9,951 nt of DNA from Arcobacter sp. (lineage in GTDB: Bacteria; Campylobacterota; Campylobacteria; Campylobacterales; Arcobacteraceae): positions 1 to 9,951 of the forward strand of contig JADGEG010000063.1 in NCBI GenBank assembly GCA_016744485.1, given 5' to 3'. The notes beneath the pieces were generated by a model, which was given only the letters and a program-made list of their open reading frames with translations, was not told where the DNA came from and searched no databases. The first letter of the stretch is position 1. Every line of letters starts with the position of its first letter. The translations under genes were made by a program, and so were the position numbers. Of this stretch, positions 1 to 5,440 are shown piece after piece.

Positions 1-37
1 CTATTTTTATATTCATAAATCCATGCATACCTTACAG

Positions 38-91
38 AGTTTCTTTTCAAGGAAACTTTTTGCTAAAGCAAAACCGTATTTGCTAGTTTTG
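38..91. repeat. Cluster of short palindromes
   Basis: Three inverted repeats overlap or abut here. AGTTTC (38-43) pairs with GAAACT (52-57). TTTTGCT (58-64) pairs with AGCAAAA (67-73). CAAAAC (69-74) pairs with GTTTTG (86-91). The last two cannot form at the same time. The cluster sits at the degraded downstream end of the IS3 orfA remnant. It may be a structured repeat element or part of the old IS; I cannot assign it to a family. Confidence 0.4.
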
Positions 92-116
92 ACGAAGTAT
101 GCTGTTGCCTTTTTTC

Positions 117-398
117 TCACAAAGATTGCAAGCACAAAAATATATATCTTTCTTGTTTGGCAATCTTTAATTCTCGTCGTAGTCGTTTAACTTTAACATC
201 TAACGGTTCATTTATATTGGTAAAATTTACATTCTTAGTTGGAATATTATATGCTCTTTTATATGTTGTAACCTATGAATATAATGTCTTTTCATTTAAA
301 CCTAAATCATTTGCAACTTTAACAACTGATTCATTATTATTTATAATTAATTGTACTGTTGAATCTTTAAATTCTTTACTATATTTGCTTTTTCTCAT
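117..398 (-). pseudogene. IS3-family transposase OrfA remnant (nonsense-interrupted)
   Basis: Read on the minus strand from ATG at 398-396, preceded by AAAGG, this gives MRKSKYSKEFKDSTVQL, then VVKVANDLGLNEKTLYS, a helix-turn-helix of the kind that starts IS3-group OrfA proteins. Codon 42 (275-273) is TAG where the family normally has Trp (YSWV). After it the same frame continues as VTTYKRAY and then a basic coiled-coil-like stretch KVKRLRRELKIAKQER, which is the usual OrfA C-terminal leucine-zipper region. The frame ends at TGA (119-117), a few codons after the recognisable QER motif. In another frame RKKATAYFVKTSK follows, resembling the normal OrfA end (ILKKATAYF), so a frameshift or small insertion probably lies near 117-145. 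The gene would have supplied the DNA-binding half of a frameshifted OrfAB transposase. No OrfB catalytic domain is visible in the window. Read in the opposite direction, this stretch gives only a meaningless antisense frame. Confidence 0.75.
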
Positions 399-444
399 TT
401 GTAACCTTTATTAGTTTATTTTAACTCAGAATTGTTTAATTTCT

Positions 445-470
445 ATGTCCTAATTTATGTTACCACTTCA
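445..470 (-). repeat. Putative left terminal inverted repeat of the IS3-type element
   Basis: On the minus strand the sequence from 470 begins TGAAGTGGTAACATAAAT and continues with TAGGACAT. This has the layout of many IS3-family ends: a 5' TGA, then about 15 to 20 bases, then GGACA. It lies 47 bp upstream of the orfA start, the usual distance. The matching right end is not in the window, so the assignment rests on position and resemblance only. Confidence 0.4.
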
Positions 471-633
471 GAGATCCTTAATTATTAAAATTGGAGTAGA
501 CATTGTTCTATTTCTTTTAGTTTAAAGTAATTAACTGTTTCATACACAAAACATTTTCTTCTCATTTGTAAAAATTATTGCATAAATAAGAGGGATTAAG
601 AATATTTTTTTACTAGAAGAATGTTAAAATGAT
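471..633. other. Intergenic stretch between IS remnant and GntR gene
   Basis: This 163-bp AT-rich stretch lies between the putative IS end and the stop codon of the GntR regulator. The only open frame seen is a 26-codon minus-strand one (565-485) with no recognisable motif. There is no convincing hairpin with a T-run, so no terminator is called for the regulator. Confidence 0.4.
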
Positions 634-1323
634 TTAAAGAAGTTTTTTCAGTGATTTTCCAACTCTTTCAAGATGTAATCTCATTTCTCTTTTTACTTTA
701 GTTTTGTTTTTTTCTTTCATCGCTAGTACTATTTTTCTATGTTCCTCAATAGCTTGGCTCGTTACAGAAACATCATTAGTAGCAAAGTAACGCATTCTAT
801 TCATATAAATGTTGACTTTTTCCAAAATATTCCAACCATCAAGAAGTTTTGCTATTTTTGCAATTTTATGATGAAAGGCGACATCATATTCAAAAAATTC
901 TTCTAGATTATTTTTATTGACTGCTTGTTGTTGTTTATCTATTAAGGAATTCAAAATTAAAAAATCATCTTCAGTAACATAATTCATAGCCTCACTTACT
1001 AGGAGAATTTCAATAGCTTCTCTTAATTTACAGGCACCATTAATTTTTTCTTGATTAAGTGGAAGTATAAAAGTTTTACTTTGAGGCATGATTTTTATTA
1101 ATTCATCTTGTTCTAAGCGTTTTAATGATTCTCGGACTGGACTTTTACTAATATTCATAGCAGATGCGATTTTTGTATCGGATAAAGTTTGTTGTGGTTT
1201 TAAAACACCCCTAGTTATCAAATTTAAAATAATTTGATAAATTTGTTTTTGTAGGTTTTTGTTTTTTTTTAGATTATATTTTTTAAAATAATTTAAGTAA
1301 TTTTCATTTTCAGAACTTTTGAT
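634..1323 (-). CDS. GntR-family (FadR/FCD subgroup) transcriptional regulator, atypical start
   Basis: This is a metabolite-responsive DNA-binding repressor or activator of the FadR subgroup. Read from codon 1323-1321 it is 229 aa, the normal length for the subgroup. Residues about 22-85 form the winged helix: LQKQIYQIILNLITRGVLKP, then DTKIASAMNISKSPVRESL as the recognition region, then the wing ending TFILP. Residues about 95-220 are the all-helical FCD ligand domain, with the expected metal-binding set visible as Asp147 and His151 (EYDVAFH), His195 (EEHRKI) and His217 (RLHLERV). The start is odd. The only canonical start codon in frame is TTG at 1221-1219, which would give 195 aa and cut off the first helix of the DNA-binding domain. 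A good AGGAG lies before ATT ATC AAA AGT (1326-1315), and ATC at 1323 sits where an ATG would be expected. Either a non-standard ATT/ATC start is used, or the ATG has been lost. FCD regulators usually sit beside the pathway they control, but here no catabolic or transport gene is adjacent, so the ligand cannot be guessed. Confidence 0.8.
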   Translation of the reverse strand: MKSSENENYLNYFKKYNLKKNKNLQKQIYQIILNLITRGVLKPQQTLSDTKIASAMNISKSPVRESLKRLEQDELIKIMPQSKTFILPLNQEKINGACKLREAIEILLVSEAMNYVTEDDFLILNSLIDKQQQAVNKNNLEEFFEYDVAFHHKIAKIAKLLDGWNILEKVNIYMNRMRYFATNDVSVTSQAIEEHRKIVLAMKEKNKTKVKREMRLHLERVGKSLKKLL

Positions 1324-1326
1324 AAT

Positions 1327-1340
1327 AACTCTCCTTAAAA
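1327..1340 (-). promoter_or_regulatory. Shine-Dalgarno pointing to the upstream start of the GntR gene
   Basis: The minus strand reads TTAAGGAGAGTT immediately before ATT ATC AAA. The AGGAG core lies about 5 to 8 nt upstream of ATT (1326) and ATC (1323). No comparable site precedes the TTG at 1221. This ribosome binding site favours the longer protein even though it lacks a canonical start codon. Confidence 0.55.
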
Positions 1341-1391
1341 TTTAAAATAATTAATTATTTATCAGTGTTTATACTTTTTTAACTTTGGTCT

Positions 1392-1397
1392 ATTATA
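1392..1397 (-). promoter_or_regulatory. Possible -10 box (TATAAT) of the GntR gene
   Basis: A consensus TATAAT on the minus strand lies about 70 nt upstream of the regulator start, within the 141-bp gap 1324-1464. The upstream side is AT-rich with no clear -35 hexamer, as is common for Campylobacterota vegetative promoters. The box is flanked by AACTTT (1381-1386) and AAAGTT (1411-1416), a 6-bp inverted repeat that could be a weak operator. In such AT-rich DNA a chance match is quite possible. Confidence 0.35.
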
Positions 1398-1464
1398 TAT
1401 CTCAAAATATAAAGTTATAGTTCATACAGTAAATAAAAAACTGGTATGTATTAAATAGTAGAAA

Positions 1465-2013
1465 CTAATTATACAACAACTCTAATATTATGTTTCTTAA
1501 AATAAGGTTGGATATAAATATAATTTGCAAAAAAATTATATTAGTTATCATCTTTTTTACTGCAAGTGGCTCATAATTCAAATCTTGTCCTCTATCAACT
1601 AAAGGAAGAGCCTTATCTAATTGAGAAAGTGTCATACCATGGGCATAGGCATTATAAGTCCATCGTGCAAATTGTAGCAACAGCTCTTCATTTTCCTTAT
1701 TTATTCTTTCATTTTCAGCTTCAAATGTTTTAATCTTTTCCGCTAGAATATACTCCTTTGGTGATAATTTTGGATCAATTCTATTTGTATTTTCTCGATC
1801 CCTTGAAATACGAGCCTTTGCTATACTATATGCTCGTTTAATATGTGGGTGTTTCGCAAGTGTTTGACGAGTATAGTGTTGTCCTGTTCTAAAATCAATG
1901 GCCGTTATTAAATCGTTCCAAGTTAGTTTACCTTCAATTTTATCAAGAATAGTTACTGCAATTTCAATATCTTCATCTGTTAAGTTTTTTGAACGGCTTC
2001 GTTTTTATAGCAT
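1465..2013 (-). pseudogene. Small coiled-coil partner gene of the tyrosine recombinase (nonsense at codon 3)
   Basis: This gene starts at ATG 2013-2011, 1 bp after the recombinase stop codon (2017-2015), with AGGAGG (2027-2022) 8 nt upstream, so it looks translationally coupled to the recombinase. Codon 3 is TAA (2007-2005). Apart from that, the frame is open for 180 further codons, which shows that a real gene was broken recently or that a single base is in error. Residues 4-75 are basic, with KLTWNDLITAI and YTRQTLAKHPHIKRAYSIA, a pattern suggesting a DNA-binding domain. Residues 86-115 look like a coiled coil (KIKTFEAENERINKENEEL). Then comes RWTYNAYAHGMTLSQLDKAL and LPLVDRGQ. The last 25 or so residues (IIFLQIIFISNLILRNII) look like translated AT-rich junk, so the true C-terminus may be lost at a junction near 1535. 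From memory, proteins of this kind sit directly behind tyrosine recombinases on mobile islands, as Tn554 TnpC-like helpers and gamma-mobile-trio accessory proteins do. I cannot name the exact family. The 71-aa frame beginning at 1680 is only the tail of this gene. Confidence 0.65.
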
Positions 2014-2014
2014 A

Positions 2015-3310
2015 TTACATTCCTCCTAGGTATTTTATTAAATCTCTTAGTTCATCTATATCAATAGGTGACTCATCCAATGCTTCTTGATATCTCACTT
2101 TAGACTGTTCAACTTGTAATACAGGTGAAGTATTTGATAATTATGTATCTTATGTTCTCTTTCTTCTGAAGAATCTGATTTATCCATTAAATCTGAAAAG
2201 CTCTCATTCCAAAAGTGTCTTAATGGATGAGGTTAAAAATCATCTGGTAAGTTGAGGAACTTAACTCTTAATCTTTCACTGATTTTATTTAATCCTATTA
2301 AGCTAAGGGGGAGCATCAGAGGTACTTGAGATAATAAGAAATTCATGCTTTTTAGATTCTTTTATATTTATTCTATGCTCTAGAATATAGTGTTCTGTAA
2401 TTTTCATAAAAAAAATATCAGGTATTGTTAAGATTCTACTACGAGTCTTTACATTTGGTTGATTTTGTCTTGGGTCATCTAAATCATCTGAATGTTTAAT
2501 AATTGTTAATTGTTTTTTTCTAAAATCTATATCTGAAATTTTTACATTCAACAACTCACCATGTCGAAGTCCAAACTTAAATAACCAAACAAAGATTACT
2601 TCGTTTCTTGATTTAATAAAATCACCTCTAAAGGGATTTTCTTTTGAGTTACGATTAATAATACTAAACAGTAAATCTCGTTCTTCATTAGATAAACCTT
2701 CTTTACCACTTATAAAAGAATTATTAGATTTCGAAGGAATACATAATTCTACTACTTTTTTAAAAAAAATTAAAAAATCTTTAATTGCAATATATTCTAA
2801 ACTTTGAAGATCCATTTTCGATATATGTATATTTCCCAACCACAAAACATAATCTCTTATTGTTCTTAATCTATTTGCTGCTGTATTTTTGTCTACAAAC
2901 TTCTTATGTATTTTGGGTTCAATAATTATGTACTTTTCTAAGGAGTTTAAAGAGATTTCCTGTTTCCAACTTGGCTGAGTTTGATCTGGAACTTCTTTTA
3001 GAATATCTTCAAGTTTGAACTTACAATTTTCTATGATTGATTCCAATTCATACGAATGAAATAATTTTCCATTATTAAATCTTTTAATCAATAATTCGTC
3101 ATTCAGATTTTGTTTTTGTAAAATAATTTTAAAAAAAGATATATTCTGCAGTGTGTATTTAATTGTTTCTACTGCTTTACCCTGAGATCTTATTTGGGTT
3201 AAAATATAAAGAGTAGACAACATATCAGGTTTACCGTTGTTAGAATTTATTAATAAAGGTAATCTATCTCTAGTTGAAGTTATGATTGTTTTAATTTTAT
3301 AATTATCCAT
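2015..3310 (-). pseudogene. Tyrosine recombinase/integrase, broken by frameshifts and a nonsense codon
   Basis: This would be a site-specific recombinase of about 430 aa. It starts at ATG 3310-3308 and its original end is TAA 2017-2015. The intact first part (335 aa, to the stop at 2305-2303) has an N-terminal module with RLPLLINS and STLYILTQIR (residues 16-41), a core-binding helix region around RLRTIRDYVLWLG (147-159), and the start of the catalytic domain with Arg I in GLRHGELLNVKISDID (Arg249) and a candidate catalytic Lys in VKTRSR (Lys288). An extra C in a run of five (2307-2311) then shifts the frame. The continuation in the next frame reads LSLIGLNKISERLR and LPDDF, a TAA (2235-2233), and then PHPLRHFWNESFSDLM, the His-x-x-Arg-His box. 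Near 2135-2145 the frame changes again to SNTSPVLQVEQSKVRYQEAL and ends DELRDLIKYLGGM. The family's GW motif and the nucleophilic Tyr expected between the two pieces are not visible, so a small deletion probably removed them. The enzyme is almost certainly inactive. Confidence 0.8.
2022..2027 (-). promoter_or_regulatory. Strong Shine-Dalgarno AGGAGG inside the recombinase 3' end
   Basis: AGGAGG overlaps the last codons of the recombinase gene (GGA GGA ATG TAA) and lies 8 nt before ATG 2013 of the partner gene. It fixes the partner start and implies coupled expression of the two proteins. Confidence 0.6.
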
Positions 3311-3327
3311 AGTTTATTTCCACTATT

Positions 3328-3342
3328 TAAGTGTATAAATTA
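3328..3342 (+). repeat. Direct repeat copy 1, candidate att core
   Basis: TAAGTGTATAAATTA here matches TAAGTGTATAAGTTA at 3456-3470 in 14 of 15 positions and in the same orientation. This copy overlaps the -10 hexamer (3339-3344) of the recombinase promoter, so recombinase binding here could repress its own gene. The other copy lies across the ssb stop codon. This is what a recombinase core or arm site might look like, but AT-rich DNA makes short repeats cheap. Confidence 0.4.
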
Positions 3343-3367
3343 CAGTAAAAATTAAAATTTAAGTCAA
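3339..3367 (-). promoter_or_regulatory. Promoter of the tyrosine recombinase gene
   Basis: The minus strand carries TTGACT (3367-3362), a 17-bp spacer and TGTAAT (3344-3339), a good vegetative-type promoter in an otherwise featureless AT-rich gap. Transcription would begin near 3332, leaving a leader of about 20 nt before ATG 3310. The ribosome binding site is weak (GTGGAAA). The presence of a separate promoter shows that the recombinase is not simply the last gene of the ssb operon. Confidence 0.6.
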
Positions 3368-3394
3368 GAGAGAATGTAAATAAGAATAATTGTA

Positions 3395-3423
3395 GAAATA
3401 TCCCAAGTAAAAGAAGATATTCC
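3395..3423 (-). terminator. Weak hairpin downstream of ssb
   Basis: On the minus strand GGAATATC (3423-3416) pairs with GATATTTC (3402-3395), with one G-T wobble and a 13-nt loop, about 45 bp after the ssb stop codon. No clean T-run follows, so it may be a poor terminator or a 3'-end processing hairpin. Confidence 0.3.
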
Positions 3424-3455
3424 AACATACTCTATATAATTATTTACATATTAAA

Positions 3456-3470
3456 TAAGTGTATAAGTTA
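3456..3470 (+). repeat. Direct repeat copy 2, overlapping the ssb stop codon
   Basis: TAAGTGTATAAGTTA includes the ssb stop (TAA on the minus strand at 3470-3468) and repeats at 3328-3342 with one mismatch, 128 bp away. Integrases often use the 3' end of a conserved gene and restore its last codons after insertion, and the position here fits that habit. No third copy was found at the far side of the accessory segment. Confidence 0.4.
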
Positions 3471-3974
3471 AAAAGGTATTTCATCCTCATCGATATCTAT
3501 TTCAGGTATTTTAGGTTCAGGTGCTTTATACACCTTTTGCTCATTTCTACCACCATTATTGTTAGCTTGTGTATCTTTATATGAATTATTAGATTGATTA
3601 GGTGCACTATTATATGAATTTGAATTATTTTGCATATTTTGACTATCTGCTTTACTATCCATCATTTTCATAGTATCAACTCTTAAAGAGTGTTTACTTC
3701 TATTTGTACCATCTTGTGCTGTCCATTGTTCTAATACAAGCCTACCTTCTAATAAAACTTTTGAACCTTTTCTTAAATATTGATTAGCAACTTCAGCACT
3801 TCTACCAAACATATTAAAATCTAAAAAACAAACCTCATCTTTTTGTTCACCAGATGCAGTTTTATATTTATATGATGTAGCAATCGCACTTTTTGCTATT
3901 GCTGTACCACTTGAAATATATCTTAGTTCTATATCTCTTGTTAAGTTTCCTACCATTACAATTTTATTATACAT
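3468..3974 (-). CDS. ssb: Single-stranded DNA-binding protein
   Basis: SSB coats single-stranded DNA during replication, repair and recombination, and recruits partner proteins through its C-terminal tail. The 168-aa protein has the OB fold in residues 1-105 (MYNKIVMVGNLTRDIELRY at the start, then VCFLDFNMFGRSAEVANQYL and KVLLEGRLVLEQW). A low-complexity Asn/Ser/Gln-rich linker follows (about 112-148), then the acidic tip DIDEDEIPF, the standard partner-binding peptide. ATG 3974 follows AAGGA at a normal distance and lies 18 bp after the rpsF stop. In Helicobacter pylori and Campylobacter jejuni rpsR follows ssb. Here a broken recombinase gene follows instead. The frame itself is intact and full length. 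Confidence 0.97.
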   Translation of the reverse strand: MYNKIVMVGNLTRDIELRYISSGTAIAKSAIATSYKYKTASGEQKDEVCFLDFNMFGRSAEVANQYLRKGSKVLLEGRLVLEQWTAQDGTNRSKHSLRVDTMKMMDSKADSQNMQNNSNSYNSAPNQSNNSYKDTQANNNGGRNEQKVYKAPEPKIPEIDIDEDEIPF

Positions 3975-3992
3975 AAAAAGTTCCTTGAAAAG

Positions 3993-4349
3993 TTATTTTT
4001 GAGCCTTTTTAGCTGCTTGATCACTCATTTTAGTCCAAGAAGCAATGTCTTTTTTACTTTCATATTTTATAAATATAAATCTTAAAATATTTTCACTAAT
4101 TCTATAATTTCTCTCTATTTCAGCAATACCTTTTGGTACACATTTAAAATAGATTACAAAATAGTATCCTCTTTTGTTTTTATCAATTTCATAAGCTAGC
4201 TCTCGTGAACCCATATTGTCACGTGTTACTATCTCACCACCATTTTTTTCAATTGTTGCTTCTACTAACTCTACTTGCGATTGAATTTCTTCTTCAGTAA
4301 GAGTTGGTTTAATTATAAACATTGTTTCATAATGTTTTAATTTTGACAT
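3993..4349 (-). CDS. rpsF: 30S ribosomal protein S6
   Basis: S6 is a small-subunit protein that binds next to S18 on 16S rRNA in the platform region. The 118-aa product has the single ferredoxin-like S6 fold: KHYETMFIIKPTLTEEEI, GSRELAYEIDKNKRGYYFVIYF and the final strand ENILRFIFIKYE, plus a short basic tail ending AAKKAQK. The start is ATG 4349-4347, directly preceded by CAAGGAG at ideal spacing. The frame remains open back to an ATG at 4412, but the extra 21 residues (starting MKKESLLIF) match no S6 N-terminus and have no ribosome binding site, so that start is rejected. The gene lies 74 bp after holA and 18 bp before ssb. Its binding partner gene rpsR, usually in the same operon, is absent from the window. 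Confidence 0.96.
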   Translation of the reverse strand: MSKLKHYETMFIIKPTLTEEEIQSQVELVEATIEKNGGEIVTRDNMGSRELAYEIDKNKRGYYFVIYFKCVPKGIAEIERNYRISENILRFIFIKYESKKDIASWTKMSDQAAKKAQK

Positions 4350-4423
4350 ATATATTCTCCTTGTAGTTTCTGCCAGTATTTTTACAAATATCAGCAAGGA
4401 TTCTTTTTTCAAAGTCTAAGATT

Positions 4424-5404
4424 TTATCCAAATAAGGCTTTAAATTTTCTTAGACTTGCTTGTAAAAATAGGTTTTGATTACTTATAACTGAGGATTTAA
4501 ATTCTAATTCCATGTTTAAAAGATACTGTAATATTTTTAAAAAAGTATTAGGTTTTATATTAATAGCTAGTCTTGTTTTTTTTTCCCATATATGTTTTGG
4601 TGGAATAAATCCTAAAATTTCTTTTGCATTTGGAGTACCAATTGATCTAGCATATGAGCTTATCATAAATAATTCTTGAACAAATGAAGTTATTTGATTT
4701 AATATATAAATTTCGTTTATTCCACTTTCAAGTAATAATTGAAGGTCAGAAGATATATCTTGCATATTTACTAAATCAAATAAAAAATCTTCAAAATTAA
4801 CACTACCCATTCCAAAACAATGAGTATTTATAATATCACTAGTGATATTTTCATCTAGTATTGATAATTTAGCAAGGTCATTCATACATAAAGATAAATC
4901 AAATTTGTGCATAAAATACAAATGATTTAAAGAAGATCGATCACAGACAATTTTTAATTCTTTTGCTTTATTATCTATTAGACTTATGGCTTCATTTGCA
5001 AAAGGTTGAAACATTCTTATACTAACACTATTGTTTTTTTTAGTAAAATATCCACTCATAAGTTTAAATTCAAAATCACCCATACAAGAAAATATTATTT
5101 TTGAATTTGTATTAATTTCACAAGCTTTGATTAAAGCATCAACTTCTTTTTTATTTAATTTTTTATCTACTCTTAAAATTAAAATATTTTTAGATGCAAA
5201 TAAAGAAGATTGTAATAATTTATTTTTTATTTTCTTAAAATCATAATCATCAAAATAAATTTTTTCTATTTCATCAAAGTTTCCTAAACTTGAAGCTACT
5301 AAAGAAGTATAGTGTTCGATTAAAAAATTTGATGCACCATAAAACATATAAGCATTAAATTTTTGATTTTGTCTTAATAAATTATCAAATTCGTTTTTAT
5401 ACAT
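4424..5404 (-). CDS. holA: DNA polymerase III, delta subunit
   Basis: Delta is the clamp-loader subunit that opens the beta sliding clamp. The 326-aa protein has the divergent AAA+-like layout of HolA. The N-terminal YMFYGASNFLIEHYTSLVA matches the family's G-x-x-x-x-L-I start, followed by IYFDDYDFKKI and ILILRVDKKLNKKEVDAL. The middle contains LYFMHKFDLSLCMNDLAKLSIL, the segment that normally reads N-D-L-x-x-E-x-x-K-L. The C-terminal collar helices (about 205-326) include FEDFLFDLV and LEFKSS. Identification also rests on position, since holA precedes rpsF-ssb in Helicobacter pylori as well. It lies 36 bp after glnD. No Shine-Dalgarno is visible before ATG 5404 (the leader ends ATCATCATATTT), so translation may depend on glnD or be leader-independent. 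Confidence 0.85.
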   Translation of the reverse strand: MYKNEFDNLLRQNQKFNAYMFYGASNFLIEHYTSLVASSLGNFDEIEKIYFDDYDFKKIKNKLLQSSLFASKNILILRVDKKLNKKEVDALIKACEINTNSKIIFSCMGDFEFKLMSGYFTKKNNSVSIRMFQPFANEAISLIDNKAKELKIVCDRSSLNHLYFMHKFDLSLCMNDLAKLSILDENITSDIINTHCFGMGSVNFEDFLFDLVNMQDISSDLQLLLESGINEIYILNQITSFVQELFMISSYARSIGTPNAKEILGFIPPKHIWEKKTRLAINIKPNTFLKILQYLLNMELEFKSSVISNQNLFLQASLRKFKALFG

Positions 5405-5440
5405 AAATATGATGATATCTAATTTTTTATTATAGTATAT

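Noticed and set aside
157..414. 85-codon plus-strand frame with hydrophobic stretches
   Set aside because: It is the antisense of the IS3 orfA remnant, which gives recognisable transposase motifs on the minus strand.
485..565. 26-codon minus-strand frame between the GntR gene and the IS remnant
   Set aside because: Too short, no recognised motif and no good ribosome binding site; expected by chance.
1465..1680. 71-codon minus-strand frame taken as a separate gene
   Set aside because: The same frame is open back to codon 4 of the gene starting at 2013; this is only its C-terminal part.
1465..3310. A complete gamma-mobile-trio or Tn554-like three-gene system
   Set aside because: Only one recombinase and one small partner are visible, both broken; a third recombinase or large partner is absent, so the specific system name cannot be supported.
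4350..4412. Upstream ATG extending rpsF by 21 codons
   Set aside because: No ribosome binding site and no S6-like sequence; AAGGAG at ideal spacing supports ATG 4349.
4350..4423. Promoter in the holA-rpsF gap (TTGAAA on the minus strand)
   Set aside because: No -10 hexamer at a suitable distance; operon read-through is as likely.
5031..5246. 71-codon plus-strand frame
   Set aside because: It lies wholly inside holA on the opposite strand, is low complexity and has no ribosome binding site.
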